Of a stretch of DNA of 64,000 nt, positions 16,629 to 25,312 are shown piece by piece; the first letter of the stretch is position 1, and each line of letters begins with the position of its first letter. The position numbers and the translations under genes are program-made. The DNA lies in assembly GCA_963732355.1 (NCBI GenBank), contig CAVSZD010000010.1:248001-312000 (forward strand). The letters run 5' to 3'. This DNA comes from JADKAV01 sp963732355. GTDB lineage: Bacteria; Actinomycetota; Actinomycetes; S36-B12; UBA10799. A model generated the notes under the pieces. That model made no database searches, was not told the DNA's origin, and worked only from the letters and a program-made list of their open reading frames with translations.

Positions 16629-16681
16629 GATGCAAGTCTGGCGGACCAGCCAAGCACCGCAAACCGTTAGGCTCGACCTCC

Positions 16682-17353
16682 GTGTGGAGTCTGCTGCTCG
16701 AGGTGCTTCCTCTCGGCCTGGCTTCAGCTGTCACCCCCACGTTGTTCGCTCTGCAGGTCCTGGTCGTCTCAGGTCCAGGGGCGCGCAAGCGAGGTGGGGC
16801 CGTGATCGTGGGTACCGCAGCGATATTCGCGGTGGTGTTCGCGCTGGCTTTGGGTGGGCTCAGTCAACTGCCCGACGCTGGCACCGGCAAGTCGACCTCG
16901 ACCGAGTACATCCTCGAGTTGGTATGCGCCTTGGTCCTGATCCCGCTGGCCATCTGGTTGTTGTGGCCCCACCCACGCGCCGACGCCCGCATGGAGCACA
17001 AGGTGCGCGGCTACGCAGACCACGCCTCGCCGTGGGTCTTCATGGGCTTGGCCGCCTACATGACCTTGACCGACTTCTCGTCCTTCCTGGTTCTGATCCC
17101 GGCCCTTCACGACGTCACCAGCTCTTCGACTGCCTTGGTTGCCAAGGCGCTTGTGGTCGGGTTCCTGTTCTTCTGCGCGTTGCTTCCGGTTCTCAGTCCG
17201 CCGCTTGCCGTCCGATTGGCCGGTGAAAGGGGCGTGATCCTGCTACGCCAGACCTACACGCTGGTGATGGGTCACCAACTGCAAGTGATGGGCGTGGTCG
17301 CTCTGATCGTGGGAATTGTGTTGCTCTACCGCGCGGTCACGGGGCTCTTCTGA
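16682..17353 (+). CDS. GAP/Sap family integral membrane protein (SfLAP-like)
   Basis: A 223-residue protein with six hydrophobic segments (roughly 2-28, 38-60, 74-95, 112-132, 145-170, 198-222). The pattern LPLGLASAVTPTLFALQVLVV at the N-terminus and the Asp/Ser motif TDFSSFLVLIPAL in helix 4 resemble the GAP (Sap, sulfolipid-1-addressing) family of LysE-like small exporters. GTG start at 16682, divergent from the TIGR01777 gene 54 bp away. Transported substrate is unknown. It converges on the E2 gene, with palindrome copy C between them. Confidence 0.75.
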   Translation: MWSLLLEVLPLGLASAVTPTLFALQVLVVSGPGARKRGGAVIVGTAAIFAVVFALALGGLSQLPDAGTGKSTSTEYILELVCALVLIPLAIWLLWPHPRADARMEHKVRGYADHASPWVFMGLAAYMTLTDFSSFLVLIPALHDVTSSSTALVAKALVVGFLFFCALLPVLSPPLAVRLAGERGVILLRQTYTLVMGHQLQVMGVVALIVGIVLLYRAVTGLF

Positions 17354-17364
17354 AGGCCCGCTGC

Positions 17365-17442
17365 GGTTGGTTAGAGGTTGTGCTCTTGGTTAGCGAAACA
17401 ACGCGTGGATTCTCTAACCAACAGCACAACCTCTAACCAACC
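17365..17442. repeat. Dispersed palindromic repeat, copy C
   Basis: A palindrome bounded by GGTTGGTTAGAGG and CCTCTAACCAACC, so its outer stem is longer than in other copies (about 19 bp). It belongs to the copy-B subtype and carries two substitutions in the arms, including TCTCTAACC instead of TCGCTAACC. It sits in the 101-bp gap between the convergent GAP-family gene and sucB. It is followed by one unit of the CCAACCGGT...TTGGGG flank seen tandemly next to copy B. Confidence 0.9.
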
Positions 17443-17454
17443 GGTGTTGGGGTG

Positions 17455-19134
17455 CTACAGGTCGGACTCGAACTCGCCTGCCTCAAGGCGGGCCTTCATG
17501 ATCGACAAGAACCGTGCCGCATCGGCCCCGTCCACAAGGCGGTGGTCGTAGGTCAGTGCCAAGAACATCATCGAACGCACCGCGATGGAGTCGGTCCCGG
17601 TGTCGTCGCTCACGACCACGGGCCTCTTGACGACGGCACCGGTCCCCAGGATCGCGACCTGCGGCTGGTTGATGATCGGTGTATCGAACAGCGCTCCACG
17701 GCTGCCTGTGTTGGTCAAGGTGAACGTACCGCCAGCCAGTTCGTCGGGGCTCACCTTGTTGGTGCGCGTGCGCGTCGCGAGGTCGGCGATGTTGCGAGCA
17801 AGGCCTGTGATGTTGAGGTCTCCGGCATTGTGGATCACCGGCACCAGCAGACCCCGTTCGGTGTCCACAGCCACGCCCAAGTGCTCCCCATCGTGGTACG
17901 TGACCGTCCCCGCGGCCATGTCCATGGAGGCATTCAGTTGTGGGAACTGCTTGAGCGCCTCACAGGTGGCCTTGGCGAAGAACGGCATGAAGGACAACTT
18001 CACACCCTCGCGGGCGAAGAACTCCTCCTTGACGCGGGCGCGCAGCAGTGAGATGCGGGTGACATCGACTTCCACGACGGTGGTCAACTGGGCCGAGACC
18101 GCCAGGGATTCGACCATCCGGTTGGCGATCACCTTGCGCAGTCGGCTCATCGGTTCGGTGCGCCCGCGCAGGTGCGTCTGGTCTGGTTTTGTGGCGGGTG
18201 CCTGAGGTGCAACGGGGGCCGCCGGCGAAGGGGCAGGTGCAGGGGCCCGGGCCGCAGTCTGCGCGGCGGCAAGGACGTCCTGCTTGCGGATGCGCCCTCC
18301 GACTCCGGTTCCGGTCACCGTCGAGAGGTCCACGCCCTTCTCGTTGGCCAACTTGCGCACAATGGGCGTCACGTAGGCGCCCTCGCCGCTCGGTTCCGGT
18401 GCCGCCGACGGCGCTTCGGGCTGAGGTCGAGCCGGAGCCGGGGCTGCCGCGGGGGTCTGCGGTGCAGCCTCAGGGGCCGCCGCAGGCGCAGGAACGGCCG
18501 CGGGAGCCGGTGCGGCCTCTTGAGCGGGTGCCGGTGCCGGAGCCGCGCCCGGCGCGCCGATCACCGCGAGGACAGCGCCCACCTCGACGGTTTCGTCCTC
18601 ATTGACCCGGATCTCGGACAGAACCCCGGCTACGGGCGAAGGGATTTCGGTGTCGACCTTGTCGGTACTGACCTCGAGCAGCGGCTCATCAACGGCGACC
18701 TCATCGCCCACCTGCTTGAGCCAGCGGGTCACCGTACCCTCAGCCACGCTCTCCCCGAGGGCGGGCAGTTCGACGTTCACCGTTGCAGCGCCCGAGGCCG
18801 TGGGAGCCGCGACGGTCTGCGCGACGGGTTCGGGTTCCGGGGCAGGGTCCGCGGCCGGCGCACTGGTCTGCGGGGTTGCAGCAGAGCCGACCTCCGAGGC
18901 GTCACCGATCACGGCGAGCTCGCCTCCCACCTCAACGACGTCGTCCTCGTTGGCACTGATCGAGGTGATGATCCCGCTAGCAGGTGAAGGGATCTCGGTG
19001 TCCACCTTGTCAGTGCTGACCTCGAGCAGGGGTTCGTCGGCATCGACATGGTCGCCGACCTGCTTGAGCCAGCGGGTGACGGTCCCTTCGGTGACGCTCT
19101 CACCGAGTTGGGGCATCGTGACCGAAGTCGCCAT
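17455..19134 (-). CDS. sucB: 2-oxoacid dehydrogenase E2, dihydrolipoamide acyltransferase
   Basis: A 559-residue E2 component (usually annotated SucB in actinobacteria; it serves pyruvate and/or 2-oxoglutarate dehydrogenase). Domain order: lipoyl domain 1 with lipoyl-lysine K43 in STDKVDTEI, Ala/Pro linker, lipoyl domain 2 with K159 in an identical STDKVDTEI, a long Ala/Pro linker (~200-245), the E1/E3-binding domain YVTPIVRKLANEKG...GVGGRIRKQDVL, another linker, then the acyltransferase core with DHRLVDGADAARFL carrying the catalytic His. It lies upstream of nothing else on its strand until the repeat, and 15 nt downstream of lpd. Confidence 0.95.
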   Translation of the reverse strand: MATSVTMPQLGESVTEGTVTRWLKQVGDHVDADEPLLEVSTDKVDTEIPSPASGIITSISANEDDVVEVGGELAVIGDASEVGSAATPQTSAPAADPAPEPEPVAQTVAAPTASGAATVNVELPALGESVAEGTVTRWLKQVGDEVAVDEPLLEVSTDKVDTEIPSPVAGVLSEIRVNEDETVEVGAVLAVIGAPGAAPAPAPAQEAAPAPAAVPAPAAAPEAAPQTPAAAPAPARPQPEAPSAAPEPSGEGAYVTPIVRKLANEKGVDLSTVTGTGVGGRIRKQDVLAAAQTAARAPAPAPSPAAPVAPQAPATKPDQTHLRGRTEPMSRLRKVIANRMVESLAVSAQLTTVVEVDVTRISLLRARVKEEFFAREGVKLSFMPFFAKATCEALKQFPQLNASMDMAAGTVTYHDGEHLGVAVDTERGLLVPVIHNAGDLNITGLARNIADLATRTRTNKVSPDELAGGTFTLTNTGSRGALFDTPIINQPQVAILGTGAVVKRPVVVSDDTGTDSIAVRSMMFLALTYDHRLVDGADAARFLSIMKARLEAGEFESDL

Positions 19135-19149
19135 CGTGTCTCCTTGGGA

Positions 19150-20520
19150 TCAGGCGTGGGAATGAAGGGGTTTGCCGGCCAGTGCCAGATGGGCTTCGCC
19201 CATGGCCTCGTTCTGGGTCGGATGGGCGTGGACCAAAGCTGCGACGTCCTCCGGGTAGGCCTCCCAGTTGTAGATCAGTTGGCCCTCCCCGATGAGTTCT
19301 CCGACGCGGCTGCCCACCATGTGGATGCCGACGACCGGGCCGTCCTTCTGGCGTACGAGTTTGATGAAGCCGGCGGTTGCGAGGATCTGGCTCTTGCCGT
19401 TGCCCCCGAGGTTGTACTCGTAGGTCTCGACCTCGCCGAACTTCTCGACCGCCTGCGACTCGGTGTACCCGACCGAAGCCACCTCCGGCTCGCAGTACGT
19501 GACCCGCGGGATGCCCATCTCGTCGATCGGTGCCGGGTTGAGTCCCGCGAGGTGTTCTGCCAGGTAGATGCCTTGGGCGAATCCTCGGTGGGCCAACTGC
19601 AGGCCCGGCACGATATCGCCGACCGCGTAGATGCCCGGCACGTTCGTCTGCAGGTGTTCGTCGACGGGTACGAAGCCCCGGTCCAGCGTCACTCCGTTGG
19701 CCTCGTAGCCGAGGTCCGAGGTCCGGGGACCCCGTCCGACGGCCACCAGCAGCAGGTCCGCGGTGAGGGTCTTGCCGTCCTCCAGGCTGACGGTGACGCT
19801 GTTGTCGTCCTGTGTGGCTGAGGCGAAACGCACACCGGTGTGGAAGGCGATCTTGCGCTTTCGGTAGGCGCGTTCCAGGGCCTTCGAGCAGGCCTCGTCC
19901 TCTGCGGGAACAAGTCGGGGGAGGGCTTCGACAATAGTGACCTCGGTGCCGAACGACTTCCACACGCTGGCGAACTCGACGCCGATGACGCCCCCGCCCA
20001 GGACGATCACGCTGGCGGGAACATAGTCCATCTGCAAGGCCTGGTCGCTGGTGATGATGCGACCGCCGATCTCCAGGCCGGGCAGTGAGCGAGCGTAGGA
20101 ACCGGTACCGAGTACCACAGCCCGGCCTCTGTACACCTGTCCGCCCGCCTCGACGGCGTCCTTGCCGACGAGCTTGCCCGTGGCCGAGACGTAGGTGATG
20201 TCGCGGCTCTTGACCAAGCCCTGCAGGCCCTTGTACAGCCGGCCGACAACACCTTCCTTGTACTTGTTGACCGCCGGCATGTCGATGCCGTCCAGAGTGG
20301 CCTGTACTCCGAAGGCTGCACTCTCGCGGGCGGAATCGGCAACCTCAGCTGCGTGTAGGAGTGCCTTGGTGGGGATGCACCCGCGATGCAGGCAGGTCCC
20401 GCCGAGTTTGTCCTCTTCGATCAGCACAACCTTCTTGCCGAGCTGGGCCGCGCGCAGGGCACAGGCATAGCCGCCACTGCCGCCGCCCAGAATCACGATG
20501 TCGAACAAGTCGTCTGCCAC
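19150..20520 (-). CDS. lpdA: Dihydrolipoyl dehydrogenase (E3)
   Basis: A 456-residue flavoprotein disulfide reductase that reoxidises lipoyl groups on E2. GTG at 20518-20520 is chosen because GAGGAG sits 5 nt upstream; an earlier GTG at 20532 lacks a site. FAD motif ILGGGSGGYACALRA, redox disulfide GGTCLHRGCIPTK (cysteines ~43 and 48), NAD motif VLGGGVIGVEFAS, and the C-terminal HAHPTQNE with the active-site His-Glu pair are all intact. It precedes sucB by 15 nt, forming a compact E3-E2 operon. Confidence 0.96.
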   Translation of the reverse strand: MADDLFDIVILGGGSGGYACALRAAQLGKKVVLIEEDKLGGTCLHRGCIPTKALLHAAEVADSARESAAFGVQATLDGIDMPAVNKYKEGVVGRLYKGLQGLVKSRDITYVSATGKLVGKDAVEAGGQVYRGRAVVLGTGSYARSLPGLEIGGRIITSDQALQMDYVPASVIVLGGGVIGVEFASVWKSFGTEVTIVEALPRLVPAEDEACSKALERAYRKRKIAFHTGVRFASATQDDNSVTVSLEDGKTLTADLLLVAVGRGPRTSDLGYEANGVTLDRGFVPVDEHLQTNVPGIYAVGDIVPGLQLAHRGFAQGIYLAEHLAGLNPAPIDEMGIPRVTYCEPEVASVGYTESQAVEKFGEVETYEYNLGGNGKSQILATAGFIKLVRQKDGPVVGIHMVGSRVGELIGEGQLIYNWEAYPEDVAALVHAHPTQNEAMGEAHLALAGKPLHSHA

Positions 20521-20586
20521 GTCGCTCCTCACGTCTTCGCCAAAGGCATCTTCTCAGCAGATGCCGATCAGGGGCTACCTGTAAAC

Positions 20587-22050
20587 CTATCGAGCCATCT
20601 CTCGGGCCAGTTGTATGAGCGTCCTGGCCGCGAACCCGGTTCCGCCTTTGGGGGTGAAGCCGTGCGGACCCGCGTCGTTGAACGCCGGGCCCGCTATGTC
20701 CAGATGTGCCCAGGAAACCGCATCGGGGACGAAGGACTCCAGGAACAGGCCCGCTGTCAGCATGCCGCCGTACTGGTCGCCGATGTTCTTCAAGTCCGCG
20801 ATGGGTGACTTCAACGACGCCTTCAGCGATTCCGGGAGGGGCATCGGCCAGAACGGCTCACCCACTGCTTCACCGGCGGACTGGACTTTGCCGGCCAGTG
20901 CTGGGTCGTTGGACATCACCGCAGCGACCTGCGGGCCGAGGGCGATCATCTGAGCGCCGGTGAGGGTCGCCACGTCGATGATCACGTCAGGTTGTGACTC
21001 GCCGGCCAGGACTAGTGCATCTGCCAAGACCAACCGGCCCTCTGCGTCGGTGTTGAGGACCTCGACGGTCTTGTCATTGCGCATGGTGATCACGTCCCCC
21101 GGGCGCTGCGCGTGACCGCCTGGCATGTTCTCGGCGCACGCGAGGTAGCCGCTCACGCGTATCGGCAGACCGAGTTCGGCGATGGCTGACACCGCGGCCA
21201 GAACGGCGGCCGCGCCGGCCATGTCGCACTTCATCGTCTCCATGGCTTTGGGCGGCTTGAGGGAGAGCCCACCGGAATCGAAGGTGATCCCTTTGCCTAC
21301 CAGGGCAAGGTGTTTCGTCGCGTTCTTCGGTGCGTACTCCAGTGCGATGAGTCGTGGCGGGTTCGCCGATCCCTGCCCCACACCGACCATCCCGCCCATG
21401 CCCTCCTTGGACAGGCGGTCGGCGTCCCAAACGGTGACCTTGACCTCGGTGGCCTTGAACTGCTTCTTGGCGGTGGTTGCGAATGCCGCGGGAGTCAGAC
21501 GCACTGGCGGCTCGTTGACCAAGTCCCGGGCCAGGCTGGCTGCCTTCACATCGCTGACCGAGTTCCGCTTCACCGATGACCTGACCGAACGAGGTGCAGT
21601 GGTGGCCACGATCAGCGTCCCCACGGCGTCTGCTGCTGGTTTGCCGGACAGTCGCAGTGGGACGTGTGCCCCCAGTAGAGCCCCTTCACAGACCGCCGCC
21701 AGGGCGGACTGGTTCGGGCTGGGCAGCGCGATCACCACACTCTTGGTGGAGCCGGCAGCGCGCACACCTGCACCGGCTGCTTTTCGCAACTGATCCGGGT
21801 CGGGTTTGGCCACGGTTCCGACAGCCACAACCGAGTCGGCTGCGATTGAGTTCGGTGCCGGAATGCGCCAGACGCTGCCGGGCTCACCGTTGCAGGCCAC
21901 CTTTTCCAGATCTGCTGCGATGTTCTTGCGGACCGCCGCGGGAAGGGCGCCGCTGACAATCTGCAGGGAGCTCGATTTCGTCACACCGACGATGAGTACT
22001 CCAGCGCGGGTTGCGGTTACGTCTGCGTCACTGATGCGAAGTGTCGTCAC
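20587..22050 (-). CDS. pepA: Leucyl aminopeptidase (M17)
   Basis: About 487 residues from GTG at 22048-22050 (VTTLRISDADV); a GTG at 22080 would add ten residues and has an AGGTG nearby, so the start is not certain. Cytosolic two-metal exopeptidase releasing N-terminal residues. Metal and catalytic motifs: GKGITFDSGGLSLKP (Lys, Asp), and NTDAEGRLVLADAL, the M17 signature with the metal-binding Asp/Glu and the catalytic Arg. Full length for the family. It is divergent from gcvT across a ~58-bp intergenic region that must hold both promoters. Confidence 0.94.
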   Translation of the reverse strand: MTTLRISDADVTATRAGVLIVGVTKSSSLQIVSGALPAAVRKNIAADLEKVACNGEPGSVWRIPAPNSIAADSVVAVGTVAKPDPDQLRKAAGAGVRAAGSTKSVVIALPSPNQSALAAVCEGALLGAHVPLRLSGKPAADAVGTLIVATTAPRSVRSSVKRNSVSDVKAASLARDLVNEPPVRLTPAAFATTAKKQFKATEVKVTVWDADRLSKEGMGGMVGVGQGSANPPRLIALEYAPKNATKHLALVGKGITFDSGGLSLKPPKAMETMKCDMAGAAAVLAAVSAIAELGLPIRVSGYLACAENMPGGHAQRPGDVITMRNDKTVEVLNTDAEGRLVLADALVLAGESQPDVIIDVATLTGAQMIALGPQVAAVMSNDPALAGKVQSAGEAVGEPFWPMPLPESLKASLKSPIADLKNIGDQYGGMLTAGLFLESFVPDAVSWAHLDIAGPAFNDAGPHGFTPKGGTGFAARTLIQLAREMAR

Positions 22051-22108
22051 GTCGATAACCCTATTCGCTGCGGCCTGCACTCAACACCTGAGCAGATACC
22101 CTGAGCCC

Positions 22109-23164
22109 ATGGCCGATCTGCTCGAATCCCCTCTGCACAGCCGTCATGTCGAAGCCGCAGCGAAGTTCGCAGACTTCGCCGGGTGGTCGATGCCTCTGGA
22201 GTATGCCGGGGTCGTGTCCGAGCACCAAGCGGTACGTGAGGCCGTGGGTGTCTTCGACGTGTCCCACCTGGGCACGTTGGATGTCCATGGCCCGCTGGAC
22301 CTGCTCAACACGGTTTTCAGTAATGACCTTCGTCGCATCGAGGACGGTCAGGCGCAGTACACGCTGTGTCTCAACGAGCAGGGCGGGGTCGTGGATGACC
22401 TGATCGTCTACCGGGTCTCTGGCGAGCAGTTCCTCCTGGTGCCCAACGCCGCCAACTGCGCAGAGGTAGCGACCAGGGTCGCCGATGCCGGCCTGGAGGT
22501 GCAGGACGTCACCCCGTCCACTGCGATCATCGCGATCCAGGGTCCGCAGTCTGACGCCTTGGTGTCCGGGCTGGGGATCGGCAGCCTTGACTACATGGCG
22601 TTCGGCGCAGCCGAGGTTTGTGGGACGTCGGTCATCGTGTGTCGAACCGGCTACACCGGGGAGCGGGGAGTGGAACTCTTGGTCCCAGCAGCTGCCGCCG
22701 AGCAGGTCTGGGACGAGGTCATATCCATGGGAGCCGTGCCGTGCGGCCTGGGCGCCCGGGACACTCTGCGTACCGAGATGGGGTATCCGCTGCACGGGCA
22801 CGAACTGTCCCCGGTCGTACCCGCCCGGTGGTGTTCGGTGGGCTGGGCCGTGGTCGTGGACAAGCCGGAGTTCGTAGGCCAGCAGGCCTACCGCGACAGT
22901 GATCCGGGATACAAGATCGTGGGGCTGCGACTCACCGACCGTGGGGTGCCACGAGCTGAGATGGAGGTCGAGGCATCCGGCCGGGTCGTGGGGGAGACGA
23001 CCAGCGGAACCTTCTCACCGAGCCTGCGCACGGGCATCGCCCTGGCCCGCGTGGAGACTGCGGTGGCCGCCGGTGACGAGGTCCAGGTCGTGGTGCGGGG
23101 TCGTCGCCTGAATGCGCTGGTGGTCAAACCACCCTTTGTCGAGTCACACGTCCGCAGCCAGTAA
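22109..23164 (+). CDS. gcvT: Aminomethyltransferase (glycine cleavage T protein)
   Basis: A 351-residue tetrahydrofolate-dependent enzyme, ATG at 22109. The N-terminal FADFAGWSMPLEYAGVVSEHQAVREAVGVFDVSHLG block (seen as FAGWSMPLEY...VGVFDVSHLG) contains folate-site residues. The centre has RTGYTGERGVELLVP and GLGARDTLRTEMGYPLHGHE, the classic T-protein signature; the C-terminal domain has GETTSGTFSPSLRTGIALA. It transfers the aminomethyl group from H-protein to folate. gcvH and gcvP are not in the window. It converges with the CobT-like gene and overlaps it by 21 bp. Confidence 0.95.
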   Translation: MADLLESPLHSRHVEAAAKFADFAGWSMPLEYAGVVSEHQAVREAVGVFDVSHLGTLDVHGPLDLLNTVFSNDLRRIEDGQAQYTLCLNEQGGVVDDLIVYRVSGEQFLLVPNAANCAEVATRVADAGLEVQDVTPSTAIIAIQGPQSDALVSGLGIGSLDYMAFGAAEVCGTSVIVCRTGYTGERGVELLVPAAAAEQVWDEVISMGAVPCGLGARDTLRTEMGYPLHGHELSPVVPARWCSVGWAVVVDKPEFVGQQAYRDSDPGYKIVGLRLTDRGVPRAEMEVEASGRVVGETTSGTFSPSLRTGIALARVETAVAAGDEVQVVVRGRRLNALVVKPPFVESHVRSQ

Positions 23165-23836
23165 CGCCAAGCGCAGCATCGCGAGCCCGGAGAGCGCGCC
23201 GAGCCCGAGTCCGGGTCCGACCGCGTTGCCACCCCACACGCCGGCCTCGATCCTGTCGACGAAGTACTTCTGCACCGGTTCATCGCCCATGACCGGAATC
23301 TGCATCTGCGGGCAGGTGGACGCCACGGCTGCTGCGGCGGCACTCACTGCGCCATCGAGAAGAACCGGGACGTCACGTTCGGAGGCCACCTCGAGCACTC
23401 CGGCGAGTGCGGCGACAGGCTCAGGCAACTCCTCTGTGCCAGCGCGTGCCCGCACGCGAACGACCTTCTCCATCCACTGCGAATCGCTGATGCCGCTGCC
23501 CATGCCCACCACCAACTGCGGTTCGGCGTCGAAACGTGCCACCGCCACCTCGGCCGCACGACTGGTCAGACCACGGCCGGAGTCTGCTAGAAGGATCAGA
23601 TCGTGGCCCTCGGGCAGGGGTGTCTCGCCGAGGACGTGGATAGGCACTTGCAGGTGTTCTGCGACCCGGGCCGTGGCCGTACTGCCCCGGGTGGTCCGGT
23701 GCTGCCATTGGGAGCCGAAGTCCGGAGCGAGTGCAGAAACTGCATCAGGGTCGTCCGCGATCGCGACGACGAGCAGTGGACTCTCGGGCCTCGCTGTGCT
23801 CGACACGCCCCGCCACCAGTGGACCAGGTCGTTCAC
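23144..23836 (-). CDS. Shortened CobT-like phosphoribosyltransferase-family protein
   Basis: A 230-residue protein. Residues ~139-221 follow the C-terminal half of CobT (nicotinate-nucleotide:dimethylbenzimidazole phosphoribosyltransferase): PVAALAGVLEVASERDVPVLLDGAVSAAA, then GDEPVQKYFVDRIEAGVW and a glycine-rich GLGALSGLAML end. CobT is normally ~350 residues, and its catalytic Glu lies in GEGTGA; here that position reads GPGLGLG, so the base is missing. The MGSGISDSQWMEK segment replaces the usual GIGNTT loop. Position next to gcvT matches cobT (Rv2207) in mycobacteria. Its start (GTG) overlaps the P450 stop by four bases. Likely a diverged, perhaps non-catalytic, family member. Confidence 0.62.
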   Translation of the reverse strand: MNDLVHWWRGVSSTARPESPLLVVAIADDPDAVSALAPDFGSQWQHRTTRGSTATARVAEHLQVPIHVLGETPLPEGHDLILLADSGRGLTSRAAEVAVARFDAEPQLVVGMGSGISDSQWMEKVVRVRARAGTEELPEPVAALAGVLEVASERDVPVLLDGAVSAAAAAVASTCPQMQIPVMGDEPVQKYFVDRIEAGVWGGNAVGPGLGLGALSGLAMLRLALLAADV

Positions 23837-25260
23837 GCCCGTTGCACCACGGCCGGCATCGGCACCGCTGGGCGCAGCGTGATTGCCGACATCATCGGCG
23901 GGTCCGGTTCAACCTCGACGTCGATCGACCAGTCACGCGCGAGGGTGGCGAGGATGACCACGGCCTCGGTCCAGGCGAAGTGCTCTCCGATACAACGCCT
24001 GGCACCGAATCCGAAGGGGAACCAGACCCCCCGGGGAACCCCCGGGGTCCGTTCGTCGAAGCGGCCCTCGGAGTCGAGCCAGCGCTGCGGACGGAATTCC
24101 AGGGCGTGCGGCCAGTAGCGGGGATCGCGATGCATGGCGTACTGCGAGGCCAGAACCACACTGCCTCTGGGCAGATCCCACCCGCCGACCCGCAGGTCGC
24201 GGTCCAGCCAGCGGCCGATGATCCACGCAGGCGGGTGCAGGCGCATCGACTCGGCGATCACCGCATACGTCCTGGGCAGGCAGGCCAGACTCTCCGGCGA
24301 GATCGGTCCCGGCTCGAGGGAGGAGATCTCCTCGGCCAACCATCGACGGTGTCCGGGGTTGTGCGACAGCAGATGCCAGGCCCAGGTGAGCGTCAGAGCT
24401 GTAGTCTCGTGGCCCGCCAGAACCAGGGTCATCGCCTCATCACGCACCTCCTCCGGGGTGAAGGTGGCATTGCCCTCGTCATCGGTACTTGTCATCAGCA
24501 GAGTGAGTAGGTCGCTGCCCACATAGCCCCCGGCGATCGCCGCGGCTCGGTCAGTGATCATCGTGTCCACGATGGCGTCGAGCTCCTCGATGGCGGCGAT
24601 CTCTCGGCGCCTGTGAGGTGTTGGCACCCGCGAAAGGGGACTGGCAAGCGGACCGAGGCCCCGGGCGAAACCTTCCAGCACCGTGTCCAGGTTGCTCGCG
24701 AAGGCCGGCGCCTGGACCCGCAGATCGACCCCGAAGATCGTGCGACCAATAACGTCAAGGGTCAGTTCGGACATCTGCGCGGCGATGTCGATCTGCATGC
24801 CGTCGCTCCACCGTCGACCGGTGATGTCGGCAGCGGCGACCATGTCGGCCACATAACCCTCGATGCGTTTGTTGTGGAACAAGGGCTGGATCGCCCGTCG
24901 GTGACGCATGTGGGTTGAGCCGTCGGCGGTGAGCAGACCTTCCCCTAATAGGGGCCGGGTCATCTGCAACCCCAGGCTCTTGCGGGTGTGACGGCCGTTG
25001 GTCACGAAGAGTTCCCAGATCACCTCGGGGGAGAAGATGACATGTACGTGTTCGCCGCCGAGGCTGATGTGAGTAACCGGCTCGTGGCGTGCCGCGAGCC
25101 CGGCGAAGAACTCGTGGGGGGCGTGCTTGCCGGTCATCATGGCGGCCGCCGCGACCGCTCCGTTGGGCCCGGGTGGGCGCACAACGCGGGGCTGCTTGAC
25201 GCGCATCTGCGCCACAGCCCGGCGCGCGGTCTCGGTGCGTTCGGTAACCATGCTTGCCAT
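23833..25260 (-). CDS. Cytochrome P450
   Basis: A ~475-residue P450, start ATG at 25260 (MASMVTERT) or 25251; a longer frame to 25314 would intrude on the divergent hydrolase gene. The I-helix oxygen-activation motif AGHETTALTLTWAW, the K-helix ExxR in ESMRLHPPAW, and the heme ligand loop FGFGARRCIGEHFAW are intact. The tripeptide WxxxR-type meander (RPQRWLD) precedes it. It resembles bacterial CYP4/CYP1xx-like soluble P450s without an N-terminal anchor. Redox partners are not encoded nearby. It is translationally coupled to the CobT-like gene. Substrate unknown. Confidence 0.92.
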   Translation of the reverse strand: MASMVTERTETARRAVAQMRVKQPRVVRPPGPNGAVAAAAMMTGKHAPHEFFAGLAARHEPVTHISLGGEHVHVIFSPEVIWELFVTNGRHTRKSLGLQMTRPLLGEGLLTADGSTHMRHRRAIQPLFHNKRIEGYVADMVAAADITGRRWSDGMQIDIAAQMSELTLDVIGRTIFGVDLRVQAPAFASNLDTVLEGFARGLGPLASPLSRVPTPHRRREIAAIEELDAIVDTMITDRAAAIAGGYVGSDLLTLLMTSTDDEGNATFTPEEVRDEAMTLVLAGHETTALTLTWAWHLLSHNPGHRRWLAEEISSLEPGPISPESLACLPRTYAVIAESMRLHPPAWIIGRWLDRDLRVGGWDLPRGSVVLASQYAMHRDPRYWPHALEFRPQRWLDSEGRFDERTPGVPRGVWFPFGFGARRCIGEHFAWTEAVVILATLARDWSIDVEVEPDPPMMSAITLRPAVPMPAVVQRA

Positions 25261-25312
25261 GTAGGTAGTGTGCCTCGCGGGGATGGTTTCGATCAGAGGT
25301 GGAGGCCGATAC

